Below the pieces are notes generated by a model, which was given only the letters and a program-made list of their open reading frames with translations, made no database searches and was not told where the DNA came from. From positions 1 through 41,245 of the forward strand of contig DAIDHB010000182.1 in assembly GCA_027452145.1 (NCBI GenBank): a stretch of 41,245 bases of DNA, in the 5' to 3' direction. The DNA comes from Planctomycetales bacterium. GTDB lineage: Bacteria > Planctomycetota > Planctomycetia > Isosphaerales > Isosphaeraceae. Shown one piece after another: positions 30,751-40,789 of this stretch; the first letter of the stretch is position 1, and the number at the start of each line of letters is the position of its first letter. A program made the translations under genes and the position numbers.

Positions 30751-32058
30751 TCACATCCATTGTTTTTCCATCGTATACGGCAAAACCTTGATGCCCCGGG
30801 CGCGGAGCGGCTCCAGCGCCTTTTTCAGCCTGCTCTGCTGATCGGACCACGCCGCTCCCCGCAGCGGCTCAAGGGCTGATTCGTCCGCTCGATGCTCACC
30901 CAGTTCTTTCTCATCGAGAAGGAAGACGAAATCGCCGCGATTCAGATTGAGCGAAGTCAGGAGCTCGGCCGTCGAAACAACGTGATCCTCGGCATATCGC
31001 ACGCCGCCGGCGCCGACCAGCGCCAGCACGCTGATTCCCAGGCCGGCCGCCTTCGCCGCGGCGACCGTCGCGCGAAGTTCGTCTTCGCTCCACGCCTTCT
31101 GATAGAGCGACCGGACCACGGGAGCACCTGACTCGACGCCCAGGCTGACCCGGATCGCGCCGCGCCCGATGAACCCGCGCCATTCCTCGGGATCGATGGA
31201 CAACCCCTGGAAGTCATCGAGGAACAAATGGACCCCGTCGAGCCGAGCCTGGCCTGGCTTCGACCCGACTCCGATCGGAAATGCGCGGCCGACGGTTTCG
31301 AGGAACTGGTTCACCTGGACCGCCGGCCGACGGAGCACGCCTCGGTCCGCCAGGTAGACCAGTCGCGCCTGAAGCAACCGCTGACCCCAGATCTCGGCGA
31401 CCTCGCGGACGTGTCGCTCGAAGCCCTCGGGATTCCGGGTCCAGACCTGCCCCTCGGATCTTGCGACACCGAATGATCGGTCGGAGCCCGGCTCGATTGT
31501 GGCCTGGACGACCACGGCGTTCTGGCATTCGGGCGGGAGGAATGGTAGGTCGTACAGGGTCCGAAACCGAGATGCCTGGAGACTCCAGGTGCCGGAGTCC
31601 CACCGGCCGATCCTGGCGAGGAATTCCAGCAATTCGTCGTTTCCGAGCGGACGAGCCGAACCGTCGGGCGGCTCGCGCCGCAGGCATCGGCCAGACTCGA
31701 TCTCGCGCCGCAGCTCGACCGCGACCTGTCGCACGCGCTCGTCCAGTTCGCGGACCTCCTTGGCGGTTAGCTTCCGGCGCCGAAGGATCATGTTGGCGCC
31801 CTCGCGCGGACGGTCGATCGCGTGGACCTCGCCGTCGAGCCCCTTGAGAAAATGCCGGCCATCGAGAAACGCACGCTGCCAGCGACCTTCGCGGTCGAAG
31901 TGGTAGATCGGCTCGTCCCCGAAGTAGAGCGAGAACGCACCGTGCTTGAACCCGGCGAAGACAAGGCCGCTGGGGTCATCCGACCGGGTCAATCCGACCC
32001 GCTCGCGGTACATTGCGCCTGTCTCGAGCAAGCAGGCAGCCTCGGTGCGGTGCTCCAT
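30751..32058 (-). CDS. Radical SAM-like protein lacking the [4Fe-4S] cysteine motif
   Basis: 435 aa. Residues of about 172-352 resemble a radical SAM barrel: LPFLPPECQNAVVVQAT (strand 1), ARLVYLADRGVLR, DGVHLFLDDFQG, RVSLGVESGAPVVRSLYQKA and GLGISVLALVGAGG, the last two being like the SAM-binding strands. Where a CxxxCxxC motif should follow VVVQAT there is IEPGSDRSFGVARSEG, and the whole protein has only three cysteines (9, 125, 178). If the fold is right, it cannot bind the usual cluster and is either inactive or uses the fold for something else. The N-terminal 165 residues are an unidentified domain (FSLYFGDEPIYHFDREGRW). First gene of the cluster with the nucleotidyltransferase. The fold call is pattern-based. 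Confidence 0.6.
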   Translation of the reverse strand: MEHRTEAACLLETGAMYRERVGLTRSDDPSGLVFAGFKHGAFSLYFGDEPIYHFDREGRWQRAFLDGRHFLKGLDGEVHAIDRPREGANMILRRRKLTAKEVRELDERVRQVAVELRREIESGRCLRREPPDGSARPLGNDELLEFLARIGRWDSGTWSLQASRFRTLYDLPFLPPECQNAVVVQATIEPGSDRSFGVARSEGQVWTRNPEGFERHVREVAEIWGQRLLQARLVYLADRGVLRRPAVQVNQFLETVGRAFPIGVGSKPGQARLDGVHLFLDDFQGLSIDPEEWRGFIGRGAIRVSLGVESGAPVVRSLYQKAWSEDELRATVAAAKAAGLGISVLALVGAGGVRYAEDHVVSTAELLTSLNLNRGDFVFLLDEKELGEHRADESALEPLRGAAWSDQQSRLKKALEPLRARGIKVLPYTMEKQWM

Positions 32059-32208
32059 CGTTCTGTCTCTTGCGATGCGGCGTGCGGATTGAACTCCCCG
32101 AAATCCTGGGCATCCGCTATCTTACCGCGGCCGGGCCGTTTGCGTCCCCATGCTCGCGCTCGGGGACCGGCGCCCGTGGGATTTCGCCGGAGCCTCCAGG
32201 AGGGAGCC

Positions 32209-33960
32209 GTGGAGCAGGAGGTCGCGATCGAAGGGCAGGACGACCCGCGGGCCGATTCGCCCGACGCCGGGGCAGGCTGGCGGCGGTGGCGCGAGCCGGC
32301 TGCGCTCGCCGTGCTGGCGCTGGCCATTAACCTCGCCGGCAACGACCGCACCGGGTTGTGGGATCGCGACGAGCCGCGTTATGCGGTGGCCGTCCGCGAG
32401 ATGCGTGCCCGCGGCGACTGGTTCCTGCCGACGTACAACGGCGAGCCGCGCTACCACAAGCCGATCCTGATCTACTGGCTGATGGGCCTGACGACCGCTC
32501 TGGCGGGCGACAATCCGTTTGGCGCCCGGCTGGCGTCGAGCCTCGCCGGTGCGGCGGCCGTCGTGGGCGTCTGGTGGCTGGGGCGCCGATTGCTGGGTCC
32601 GCGCGGGGGACGGCTCGCAGGACTGATCTACGCGACGGCGCCGATCGTCGCCGTGGAGTCGAAGCTGGCGACGACGGACGCCACGCTGGCGCTCTGGCTG
32701 CTGGGCGCGCAGGCATCGCTCTGGGTCCTGTCGCGTCGGGATTCGCGGCTGGCGGCGGCGGGGTTCTGGGCCGCACTCAACCTGGCGATCCTGACAAAAG
32801 GGCCGGTCGGGCCGGCGATCGTCGCCGCCGCGAGCGCCGTGGCGTGGTGGTGCGGCTGGCCGGTCCCGCCGCGCGAGCGACTCCGATGGCGATGGGGCAT
32901 CGCCAGCCTGCTGCTCGTCTCGGCTCCCTGGTTCGCCGCGGTCAGTATCGCCTCGGGCGGCGAATTCCTCCGATTTGCCGTCGGCGACCAGCTCCTGAGG
33001 CGCGTGGCCGTGGATCGCGAGACGCACGGCGGCTTCCCCGGCTATTATCCGACCGTTGCCACGCTCGTCTTTTTCCCCTGGTCGGCGCTCATCCCGGCGG
33101 CGATCGCCGGTGCCTGGGCCCGAAGGCGGTCCCAGCCGGCGCTGGCCTACCTGCTGGGCTGGTCCATCGGCCCGATGATCCTGCTCGAGTGCTCCCGCAC
33201 CAAGTTGATCCACTATTACCTGCCCGCCTTCCCCTCGTGGGCGCTGCTTGCGGGCTGGCTGATCCTGTCGCTGGCCGACGAGGGCGTCAACATCCGCCGC
33301 CGGCCGCTCGGCCGGCTGGCGATGGCGATGCTCGTCGGGATCGGCCTGTCCATCGCCGCAGTGCTCATCGCCGGTGCGGCCTTCCTGCCGGGCGGCGTGG
33401 GCCTGCTGCTGGTCGTCATCGCGACGCTCGTGGCCGGGTCCATGCTGGTCGGCTTGACTCGCTTCCAGCGCGGCGAGGGCCGGCGTGCCGCCCATGCGCT
33501 GGCCGCCTGCTGGGCGGCCATCCTGGTGATCGCGACCGGGGCCGTCGTGCCCATGTGCGAGTCGTTCCGCACGTCGCGGATCGTCGGCGAGCGCCTCCGC
33601 GCGCTGGCCGCGAACACGGGGCTCGAGCCGGTGATGCTCGAGTACCAGGAGCCTGGCGTCGTCTATGCGCTCGGTTACCCGATCGCCGAGACCCGCGACC
33701 CCGCAGGCTTCTTCTCGCACCTGACCGGCGGCCGATCCGTGCTCACCGCGCTCCGCGAGAACGAGATCGAGGTCATGAGGGAGCATTTCGGGCTCGAGGT
33801 GACGCCCGTTGAGCGCGTCGAGGGATTCTGGATCACGAAGGGGAAGTACCAGACTCTGTTCCTCTCGGTCGTCACGCAGGGCGAGTCACGGCCCGACGAC
33901 GAGGCCACGCCTATCGCCACAGCCCGCGGCGCCGCCGGCGAGCAGCCGCTCGTAAAGTGA
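32209..33960 (+). CDS. Membrane glycosyltransferase, GT83/ArnT-like
   Basis: 583 aa. The catalytic acidic pair is Asp54-Glu55 in LWDRDEPRYAVAV, placed in the first loop as in ArnT/PMT-type enzymes; about eleven to twelve hydrophobic segments follow, then a soluble tail (ALAANTGLEPVMLEYQEPG and onward). Such enzymes move sugars from a polyprenyl phosphate to lipid A or other acceptors outside the inner membrane. The GTG at 32209 is chosen because AGGAGG stands about 5 bases upstream and the protein then starts just before the first helix; the frame is open further upstream without similarity. Its 3' end overlaps the GT4 gene on the other strand by 75 bases. Confidence 0.88.
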   Translation: MEQEVAIEGQDDPRADSPDAGAGWRRWREPAALAVLALAINLAGNDRTGLWDRDEPRYAVAVREMRARGDWFLPTYNGEPRYHKPILIYWLMGLTTALAGDNPFGARLASSLAGAAAVVGVWWLGRRLLGPRGGRLAGLIYATAPIVAVESKLATTDATLALWLLGAQASLWVLSRRDSRLAAAGFWAALNLAILTKGPVGPAIVAAASAVAWWCGWPVPPRERLRWRWGIASLLLVSAPWFAAVSIASGGEFLRFAVGDQLLRRVAVDRETHGGFPGYYPTVATLVFFPWSALIPAAIAGAWARRRSQPALAYLLGWSIGPMILLECSRTKLIHYYLPAFPSWALLAGWLILSLADEGVNIRRRPLGRLAMAMLVGIGLSIAAVLIAGAAFLPGGVGLLLVVIATLVAGSMLVGLTRFQRGEGRRAAHALAACWAAILVIATGAVVPMCESFRTSRIVGERLRALAANTGLEPVMLEYQEPGVVYALGYPIAETRDPAGFFSHLTGGRSVLTALRENEIEVMREHFGLEVTPVERVEGFWITKGKYQTLFLSVVTQGESRPDDEATPIATARGAAGEQPLVK

Positions 33961-35085
33961 GCGAAGTTCTCGCGTCATCGTCTCGTGACGGAACTGATCG
34001 GCGAACCGCCGACGGCCCTCGGCGCCCATCGCCGCCCGCAGCGCGGGGTTGCCCGCGAGCCGGAGGATTCCGCTCGCGAGTCCCTCGACATCCCTCGGCC
34101 TCAGCAGGACCCCCGTCTCTGGCACCACCACCTCGCGGGCGCCGTCGACGTCGTAGCTGATCACCGGACGGCCCACCAGCAGGCTTTGCGGCAATACCCG
34201 CGCCAGGCCCTCGCGCAGGCTCGGGTGGACCACCGCATCGACCGCCTGGAGCAGCTCCGGAATCCGCCCGGGCGGCACCAGACCCGTCAGGATGAACGAC
34301 GACCCCAGACCCAGGCGTTCGATGTCGGCCAGGAACCGGTCCCGCAGGATGCCGTCGCCGATCCACACGAAACGCACGCGGGGGTTCTCGGAGACGACTC
34401 GTCGTGCAATCGCCAGGATGTCGTCGTGCCCCTTGAGCTCGAACAGCCGCGCCACGGTGGCGAACGCCACGTCGTCATCGGCCAGGCCCAGCTCGCGGCG
34501 GACCTCCTCACGCGATCTCGGCGGGTTCAGGAACGCGTCCGCGTCCATGCCGCTGTAGACCGTGAGGTATTGTTCGGGCCGCCCGACGCCGGCCGCGAGA
34601 GCCTGCTCGGCCATCGCGTCACAGACACCCACGATCGCGTGGCACCGCCGCGCGGCCCATCGCTCCAGAGCGATGTAGAGCCGGTTTCGCATCGGCGTTT
34701 CGAACGGCCCCAACGGCAGCCCGTGAATCGTGTGAACGATCGCCGGCACCCGCTCATCCCAGGACGCCGCCCGGCCCAGGATCCCTGCCTTCGAGCTGTG
34801 CGTGTGCACGACCTCGGGCTTCAGCCGGCGGAACGCCTCGCGAAGCTTCCGGTAGGCCGTCCAGTCCGCCAGCGGCCGGATCGGCCGGACCAGCTCGGGC
34901 ATCAGCTCGACTTTCAGTCCCTGAGACTCGGCCCGCGCGAACAGATCCCCCTCGGGCCCCTCCGCCGGCCCGGTGATCAGCGTCACGTCGTCGCGATACG
35001 AGTGGTGCAGCCCCTCGACGGTCAGCAGGGTATTCTCCTGCGCCCCGCCCAGGATGAGCCGAGTGATGACGTGAACGATTCTCAT
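33886..35085 (-). CDS. Glycosyltransferase family 4 (GT-B)
   Basis: 399 aa. N-terminal domain start MRIVHVITRLILGGAQENTL is the usual GT4 opening; the nucleotide-sugar side shows FATVARLFELKGHDDIL, VWIGDG and FILTGLVPPGRIPELL. The E-x7-E region reads SLREGLARVLPQSLLVG, so the first Glu is kept but the second position is Gln, which is tolerated in some members. Probably transfers a sugar from a nucleotide donor in surface polysaccharide synthesis; acceptor unknown. The ATG at 35085 lies 10 bases after the truA stop, so it is read with asd and truA. A TTG two codons upstream is possible. Confidence 0.9.
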   Translation of the reverse strand: MRIVHVITRLILGGAQENTLLTVEGLHHSYRDDVTLITGPAEGPEGDLFARAESQGLKVELMPELVRPIRPLADWTAYRKLREAFRRLKPEVVHTHSSKAGILGRAASWDERVPAIVHTIHGLPLGPFETPMRNRLYIALERWAARRCHAIVGVCDAMAEQALAAGVGRPEQYLTVYSGMDADAFLNPPRSREEVRRELGLADDDVAFATVARLFELKGHDDILAIARRVVSENPRVRFVWIGDGILRDRFLADIERLGLGSSFILTGLVPPGRIPELLQAVDAVVHPSLREGLARVLPQSLLVGRPVISYDVDGAREVVVPETGVLLRPRDVEGLASGILRLAGNPALRAAMGAEGRRRFADQFRHETMTRELRSLYERLLAGGAAGCGDRRGLVVGP

Positions 35086-35095
35086 GATCAATCCA

Positions 35096-35830
35096 TCAGT
35101 AGCGGACGGTGAGCAGGAAGAGCCCCTGCGCGGGAGCGGTCGGGCCGGCCTCGACGCGATTCTCAGCCGCCAGGACCTCCGCCACCCACTCTTCGGGCCG
35201 CTTGCCCGAGCCGACGAGCACGAGGGTCCCGGCGATCGACCGAACCATGTTGTAGAGGAAACCGTCCGCCTCGACCTCGATCGTGACCTCGTCGTCGCGG
35301 CGGGCGACGGCCAGGTCGAGTACCGTCCGCACGCTGCTCATCCGGTTGGGCCAATCAGTCTCGAAGCTGCGGAAATCGTGCCGGCCGAGCAGGCTGGCGC
35401 CGGCCCTCGCCATGGCGTCGGCGTCCAGCCGGTGCGGGATGTGCCAGCGATACCGGAGCCCGAACGGGCTGGCCACGCGGGCGTTGTCGATGACGTAGCG
35501 ATAGCGCTTGGACCGGGCGTCGAGCGTCGCGTGGAATGCCTGGGTCGCCTCGGCCGCGGCCAGCACCCGGACGTCCCGCGGCAGGAGCGCATTGAGCGCC
35601 CGCTGGAAGGTCTCGGCCGAATGCCGCGACGGGGTGAGGAAGTGGACGACCTGGCCGAGCGCGTGGACCCCGGCATCGGTCCGGCCGCTCGCCGTCGTCA
35701 CCGGCCGCTCGCCGGTGAGCCCCTCGATGGCCTCCTCGAGCACCTGTTGTACGGTCCGCAACCTCGGCTGGCGCTGCCAGCCGTGGAAGTCGGTCCCGTC
35801 GTAGCAAAGCGTGAGCTTGATGTTCCTCAT
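35096..35830 (-). CDS. truA: tRNA pseudouridine(38-40) synthase
   Basis: 244 aa. The catalytic Asp52 is in ASGRTDAGVHALGQVVHF, and other TruA signatures are KLTLCYDGTDFHGWQRQP, SKRYRYVI and EADGFLYNMVRSIAGTLV. It isomerises uridines 38-40 in the tRNA anticodon stem. It follows asd with a 42-base gap and precedes the GT4 gene by 10 bases, forming a minus-strand group of three. Length is normal for the family. Confidence 0.96.
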   Translation of the reverse strand: MRNIKLTLCYDGTDFHGWQRQPRLRTVQQVLEEAIEGLTGERPVTTASGRTDAGVHALGQVVHFLTPSRHSAETFQRALNALLPRDVRVLAAAEATQAFHATLDARSKRYRYVIDNARVASPFGLRYRWHIPHRLDADAMARAGASLLGRHDFRSFETDWPNRMSSVRTVLDLAVARRDDEVTIEVEADGFLYNMVRSIAGTLVLVGSGKRPEEWVAEVLAAENRVEAGPTAPAQGLFLLTVRY

Positions 35831-35872
35831 GGCGACGGTGCAGTCGTCCGACGGCGGCGGCAGACCGGGCCC

Positions 35873-36889
<1,017 letters not shown>

Positions 36890-37159
36890 GACCTGACTCC
36901 CGATAGCAAAAGTCCCGGGCGGGACCGGCGTCGCCGGAGATCTCCCCGCACGGCCAGCAAAACATCCAGTCTACAATACCAGACGTCGGCCGAAAACCCC
37001 CGGCGTCGCGGGCGCCCGGCCAGTCCTGGCGCGCGGGTCGGGGCGCGGCGCCGGATAGTCAACTGTCCTCCCGCGACGCGGTTCGCGTACAATAGGCTCG
37101 CGCAGGCGTGGACTTCGAATCACGGAGCGGATCGAGGCAGAGACAAGACGTTGGGACGG

Positions 37160-38683
37160 ATGGGGGCTGGTGCGTTGAAAGTGCTCGTCATCGGCAAGGG
37201 AGGGCGTGAACACGCCCTGTGCTGGAAGCTCAAGCAATCGCCGCGCGTCAGCGCGGTTTACTGCGCGCCGGGCAATGCCGGCACGGCTCTCGATGTCCAG
37301 AACGTCGTGATCGACCAGTCGGACATCCGCGGCCTCACCCAGTTCGCCAGGAGGGAAGGGATCGGCCTGACCGTGGTCGGCCCCGAGGAGCCGCTGGTCA
37401 AGGGGATCGTCGACGCCTTCCAGCGCGAGGGGCTGCGGATCTTCGGCCCGAGGCGCGAGGCCGCGGAGCTGGAGGGGAGCAAGGTCTTCGCCAAGGAGCT
37501 TATGCGCCAGGCCGGCATCCCGACGGCCGACTGCCGCATCTTCGTCTCGGCCCCCGACGCCGAGCACTACGCGCTCTCGCGCGAGGTCTCGCTGACCGTC
37601 CGCTCCCGGGGCCGGTCGTCTGTGCGGAATACCCTGCACTGCCGCACGGCCGGCGAGGCGCTCGAGGCCATCGACCGGATCATGGACCCCCGCGAGATGC
37701 AGGCGCCCGGCGTCCAGGTCGAGATCGACGAGCGCGGCCGGCGCCGGACGTTCGCCTCCGCCGCCGAGGCCCGCGACTTCGTCCTCGGCCGCCCCGTCGG
37801 CCTGGTCCTCAAGGCCGACGGACTCGCCGCCGGCAAGGGCGTGTTCGTCTGCAACAATCTGCGACAGGCGCTCGATGCCATCGACCAGATCATGATCCGT
37901 CGGGTCTTCGGCCAGGCCGGCGACCGGATCATCATCGAGGAGCGGCTGGACGGCCAGGAGACCAGCGTGCTGGCCATCACCGACGGCCGCACCATCGTGC
38001 CGCTCGAATCATGCCAGGACCACAAGCGCGCCTTCGACCACGACGAGGGACCTAACACCGGCGGCATGGGCGCGTTCTCGCCCAACCCCATCATCACCCC
38101 CGCGCTGATGGAGCAGGTCGAGCGCGAGATCCTCGTCCCGGCCGTCCACGCGCTCAAGCGTGCCCGCCGCCCATTCCGCGGCGTGCTCTACGCGGGGCTG
38201 ATGCTGACCAACCAGGGACCGAAGGTGCTGGAGTTCAACGTCCGCTTCGGCGATCCCGAGACCCAGGCCATCCTGATGCGTATGCGTTCGGACCTGCTCG
38301 ACGTCCTCGAGGCGGCCGTCGACGAGCGGCTCGACCGCGTCGCGATCCAGTGGGATCACCGCCCGGCGGTGACCGTGGTCATGGCGGCCGAGGGCTATCC
38401 CGGCCACTACGAACGCGAACGGCCGATCCAGAATCTCGAGGCCGCCGATCGGATGCCGGACGTCAAGGTCTTCCACGCCGGGACCACGCTCCGCGTCGAG
38501 CCCGGCCCCGGCCGCGAGTCCCGGGTCGTCACCGACGGCGGCCGGGTGCTCAACGTCACCGCCCTGGGCGATACCCTCGAGGACGCCCGAGCCCGCGCCT
38601 ACGAGGCGGCCGCCGCCATCAAGTTCCCGGGCGCCTGGTATCGTCGCGACATCGCGGGGCGTCCGCCCCGAGCCGGCCATTGA
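37160..38683 (+). CDS. purD: Phosphoribosylamine-glycine ligase with internal duplication
   Basis: 507 aa, about 80 more than usual. Joins phosphoribosylamine and glycine using ATP in purine synthesis. Family motifs: KVLVIGKGGREHAL, GNAGTALD, KADGLAAGKGVFV (219-231), GPNTGGMGAF, EFNVRFGDPETQ. Residues 126-192 and 196-262 align without gaps at a period of 70 (by my count 23 of 67 identical): FVSAPDAEHYALSREVSL against FASAAEARDFVLGRPVGL, and EALEAIDRIM against QALDAIDQIM. The first copy has RSRGRSSVRNT where the second keeps the ATP loop KADGLAAGKGV. Start: ATG 37160, or TTG 37175, which gives the classic MKVLVIG beginning. A TACAAT at 37088 may be the -10, with a weak -35. Confidence 0.95.
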   Translation: MGAGALKVLVIGKGGREHALCWKLKQSPRVSAVYCAPGNAGTALDVQNVVIDQSDIRGLTQFARREGIGLTVVGPEEPLVKGIVDAFQREGLRIFGPRREAAELEGSKVFAKELMRQAGIPTADCRIFVSAPDAEHYALSREVSLTVRSRGRSSVRNTLHCRTAGEALEAIDRIMDPREMQAPGVQVEIDERGRRRTFASAAEARDFVLGRPVGLVLKADGLAAGKGVFVCNNLRQALDAIDQIMIRRVFGQAGDRIIIEERLDGQETSVLAITDGRTIVPLESCQDHKRAFDHDEGPNTGGMGAFSPNPIITPALMEQVEREILVPAVHALKRARRPFRGVLYAGLMLTNQGPKVLEFNVRFGDPETQAILMRMRSDLLDVLEAAVDERLDRVAIQWDHRPAVTVVMAAEGYPGHYERERPIQNLEAADRMPDVKVFHAGTTLRVEPGPGRESRVVTDGGRVLNVTALGDTLEDARARAYEAAAAIKFPGAWYRRDIAGRPPRAGH

Positions 38684-38764
38684 GCCGGCCGACGAACGCT
38701 CTCCCGATGGCCCAGCCGTATCTGGACAGCATCTTCCCGGGCCGGCTGTCCCGGCAGTCGCTCC

Positions 38765-39445
38765 TCAGCCGGCGCACGAGACCTCGCCCTCCGACTGCTG
38801 GACCTTGTACACGAGGTTTTCGAGCTGGATGCTCAGGTCCACCCCGACGAGGTTGACCCCCGGAGGGACCAGCAGTGGCACGGGGGCAAAATTGAGGATC
38901 CCCCGGATCCCGCTGGCCACGAGGTGGTCGGCCACCCCCTGCGCCGCGTCCGCTGGGACGGCCAGGATCGCCAGCCGGATGTCGTGCAGGGCCACGATCC
39001 GCGCCAGCGATTCGATCGGCTCGACCGTCAGTCCGTCATGGTTTCCGCCGATCTTCGATCGGTCGTTGTCGAACAGCGCCACGATGTGAAACCCGCGGGT
39101 GCGAAAGCCGCGATACTTCAGCAGCGCCCGCCCGAGATTGCCCAGGCCGACCAGCGCCAGCGGCCAGTCGCGGTCGACGCCGATGATGTGCCGCAGGACG
39201 TCGATCAGCTCATCGATTCGGTATCCGATCCCGGCGTGTCCGAACTGCCCAAAGAACGCCAGGTCCTTCCGGACCTGCGCATTCTTGATCGAGAGCGGTT
39301 CGCCGAGTTGGCTGCTGGAGACCGTGGTCAGGCCCTGACGCTGGTACGACTCGAGCTGCCGGAGATACAGGCTCACGCGGCCGACGACCGCCTTGGGGGC
39401 GATCTTCCCTCCCGGCGCGGGAGGCTGGAGTGGTGTCTCGCTCAA
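38765..39445 (-). CDS. rex: Redox-sensing transcriptional repressor Rex
   Basis: 226 aa. N-terminal winged helix (GRVSLYLRQLESYQRQG; LSIKNAQVRKDLAFFGQFG) and NAD(H)-binding Rossmann domain with GLGNLGRAL and VALFDNDRSKIG; the last helix (LSIQLENLVYKVQQ) swaps in the dimer. Rex leaves its operators when NADH is high, derepressing respiration and fermentation genes. The start is placed at a TTG (39443-39445; another at 39446-39448), with GGAG 8 bases upstream, since the residues further upstream are not family-like. It converges with purD. A full Rex palindrome was not found near the known genes of the window. Confidence 0.94.
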   Translation of the reverse strand: MSETPLQPPAPGGKIAPKAVVGRVSLYLRQLESYQRQGLTTVSSSQLGEPLSIKNAQVRKDLAFFGQFGHAGIGYRIDELIDVLRHIIGVDRDWPLALVGLGNLGRALLKYRGFRTRGFHIVALFDNDRSKIGGNHDGLTVEPIESLARIVALHDIRLAILAVPADAAQGVADHLVASGIRGILNFAPVPLLVPPGVNLVGVDLSIQLENLVYKVQQSEGEVSCAG

Positions 39446-39615
39446 CAACGCTTCTCCGCGGCGAAAGGTCCGGCCCAGGGGAGGAAAATAGGGGGCGGGG
39501 TCGCGACAGCACGGACCATGCCATCGCAGCATGTGAATCTAACGATCGGGCAGGGATGCGGTCAAGACGGCGCCCGAAGTCGTTCGGGGATTCGAGCGGG
39601 ACTTCGACCCATCGG

Positions 39616-40749
39616 TCAGTCCGTCGCGAACCCGGCGCGGATCCGCCAGGGCTGTGGCAGCCGCCCCCGGACGAGCGTGTCATCGCCGATCCTTTCGACC
39701 TGGATTTCCCGAAGGCGGATTGCGTCGCTCATCCGCACGCGACCGGCCCCCCGGATCGCGGTCCTGGGATGGTCTCCGCCTTCGAGGATCGGGGCGATGA
39801 AGACCTCGGCGGCGTCGGCCTCTCCGGCGTCGAGGAACGAACCGAGGACCCGGCCGCCTCCTTCTACCAGAACGTTGGTCATTCCGCGACGCCCAAGCTC
39901 GTCAAGGAGCCCACCGATCGGCACGGGACCGTCGCCCGGGAAGGCGACGACCTCGCAACCGGCGGAACGCAGGCGGCCGCGGTCGACGGCCGCGGCCCGG
40001 TCGGTCACGGCGACGAGGACCGAGGCCTCGCGCGCGGTCCGGACGAGGTATCCGTCGTCCGGCAGCCTGGCGGCGGCGTCGAGCACGACCCGGAGCGGCC
40101 GTCGCGGGCCCGGTGGACGGGCAGTCAACTGCGGGTCGTCGGCCACCACGGTACCGATGCCGACGAGGATCGCATCCATCCGTCCCCGCAGATCGTGGAC
40201 CCTACGCCGAGAGGCTTCGGACGAGATCCAGCGACTATCGCCGGAGGCCGCGGCGGTCTTGCCGTCCAGCGTCATGGCCCACTTGGCGACGACGTAGGGG
40301 CGGCCGCTCGTCAATCGCTTCCAGTAGGGCGCGTTCAGCTCGCGGGCCTCGTCGGCCAGGCAGCCGGCGCGGGCGGGGATTCCCGCCGCCGCCAGGGCAG
40401 CCAGGCCGCCTCCGTTCACGGCCGGGAACGGATCACCGATGGCGGCCACCACGCGAGCAATCCCCGCGGCGACGATCGCGTCCGTGCACGGCGGAGTCTT
40501 GCCGTGGTGGCAGCAGGGTTCGAGCGTGACGTAGAGCGTCGCTCCCCGCGCGGATTCTCCGGCCCGGCGGAGAGCGACGATCTCGGCGTGGGGCCCGCCG
40601 AACCGTTCGTGGTGGCCGAGGGCGATCGGTTGGCCGTCGCGGACCAGTACCGCTCCGACCATCGGGTTCGGCTCGACGGCTCCCTGTCCCTTCGCCGCCT
40701 CGCCCAGGGCCAGTCTCATCCATCGGACATCGTCGTCAAGCTGGGACAT
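39616..40749 (-). CDS. ribD: Riboflavin biosynthesis deaminase/reductase
   Basis: 377 aa, bifunctional. The N-terminal deaminase has the zinc ligands His54 (GGPHAEIVAL), Cys79 and Cys88 (PCCHHGKTPPC); the C-terminal reductase begins at about 160 with YVVAKWAMTLDGKTA and includes NVLVEGGGRVLGSFL. It deaminates the pyrimidine from GTP cyclohydrolase II and reduces the ribose, the second and third steps of riboflavin synthesis. The ATG at 40747-40749 gives the usual start (DVRWMRLALGEAAKG). No other rib genes or FMN riboswitch are visible in the window; rex follows after 170 bases on the same strand. Confidence 0.96.
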   Translation of the reverse strand: MSQLDDDVRWMRLALGEAAKGQGAVEPNPMVGAVLVRDGQPIALGHHERFGGPHAEIVALRRAGESARGATLYVTLEPCCHHGKTPPCTDAIVAAGIARVVAAIGDPFPAVNGGGLAALAAAGIPARAGCLADEARELNAPYWKRLTSGRPYVVAKWAMTLDGKTAAASGDSRWISSEASRRRVHDLRGRMDAILVGIGTVVADDPQLTARPPGPRRPLRVVLDAAARLPDDGYLVRTAREASVLVAVTDRAAAVDRGRLRSAGCEVVAFPGDGPVPIGGLLDELGRRGMTNVLVEGGGRVLGSFLDAGEADAAEVFIAPILEGGDHPRTAIRGAGRVRMSDAIRLREIQVERIGDDTLVRGRLPQPWRIRAGFATD

Positions 40750-40789
40750 TGCTGGCTGCCGAGAAAGTGTTGCGGCGAGCGGAGGCCGC

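Noticed and set aside
39449..39615. Possible Rex operator upstream of rex (TGTGAATCTAACG near 39533)
   Set aside because: Only one half-site resembles the Rex consensus; no palindrome.
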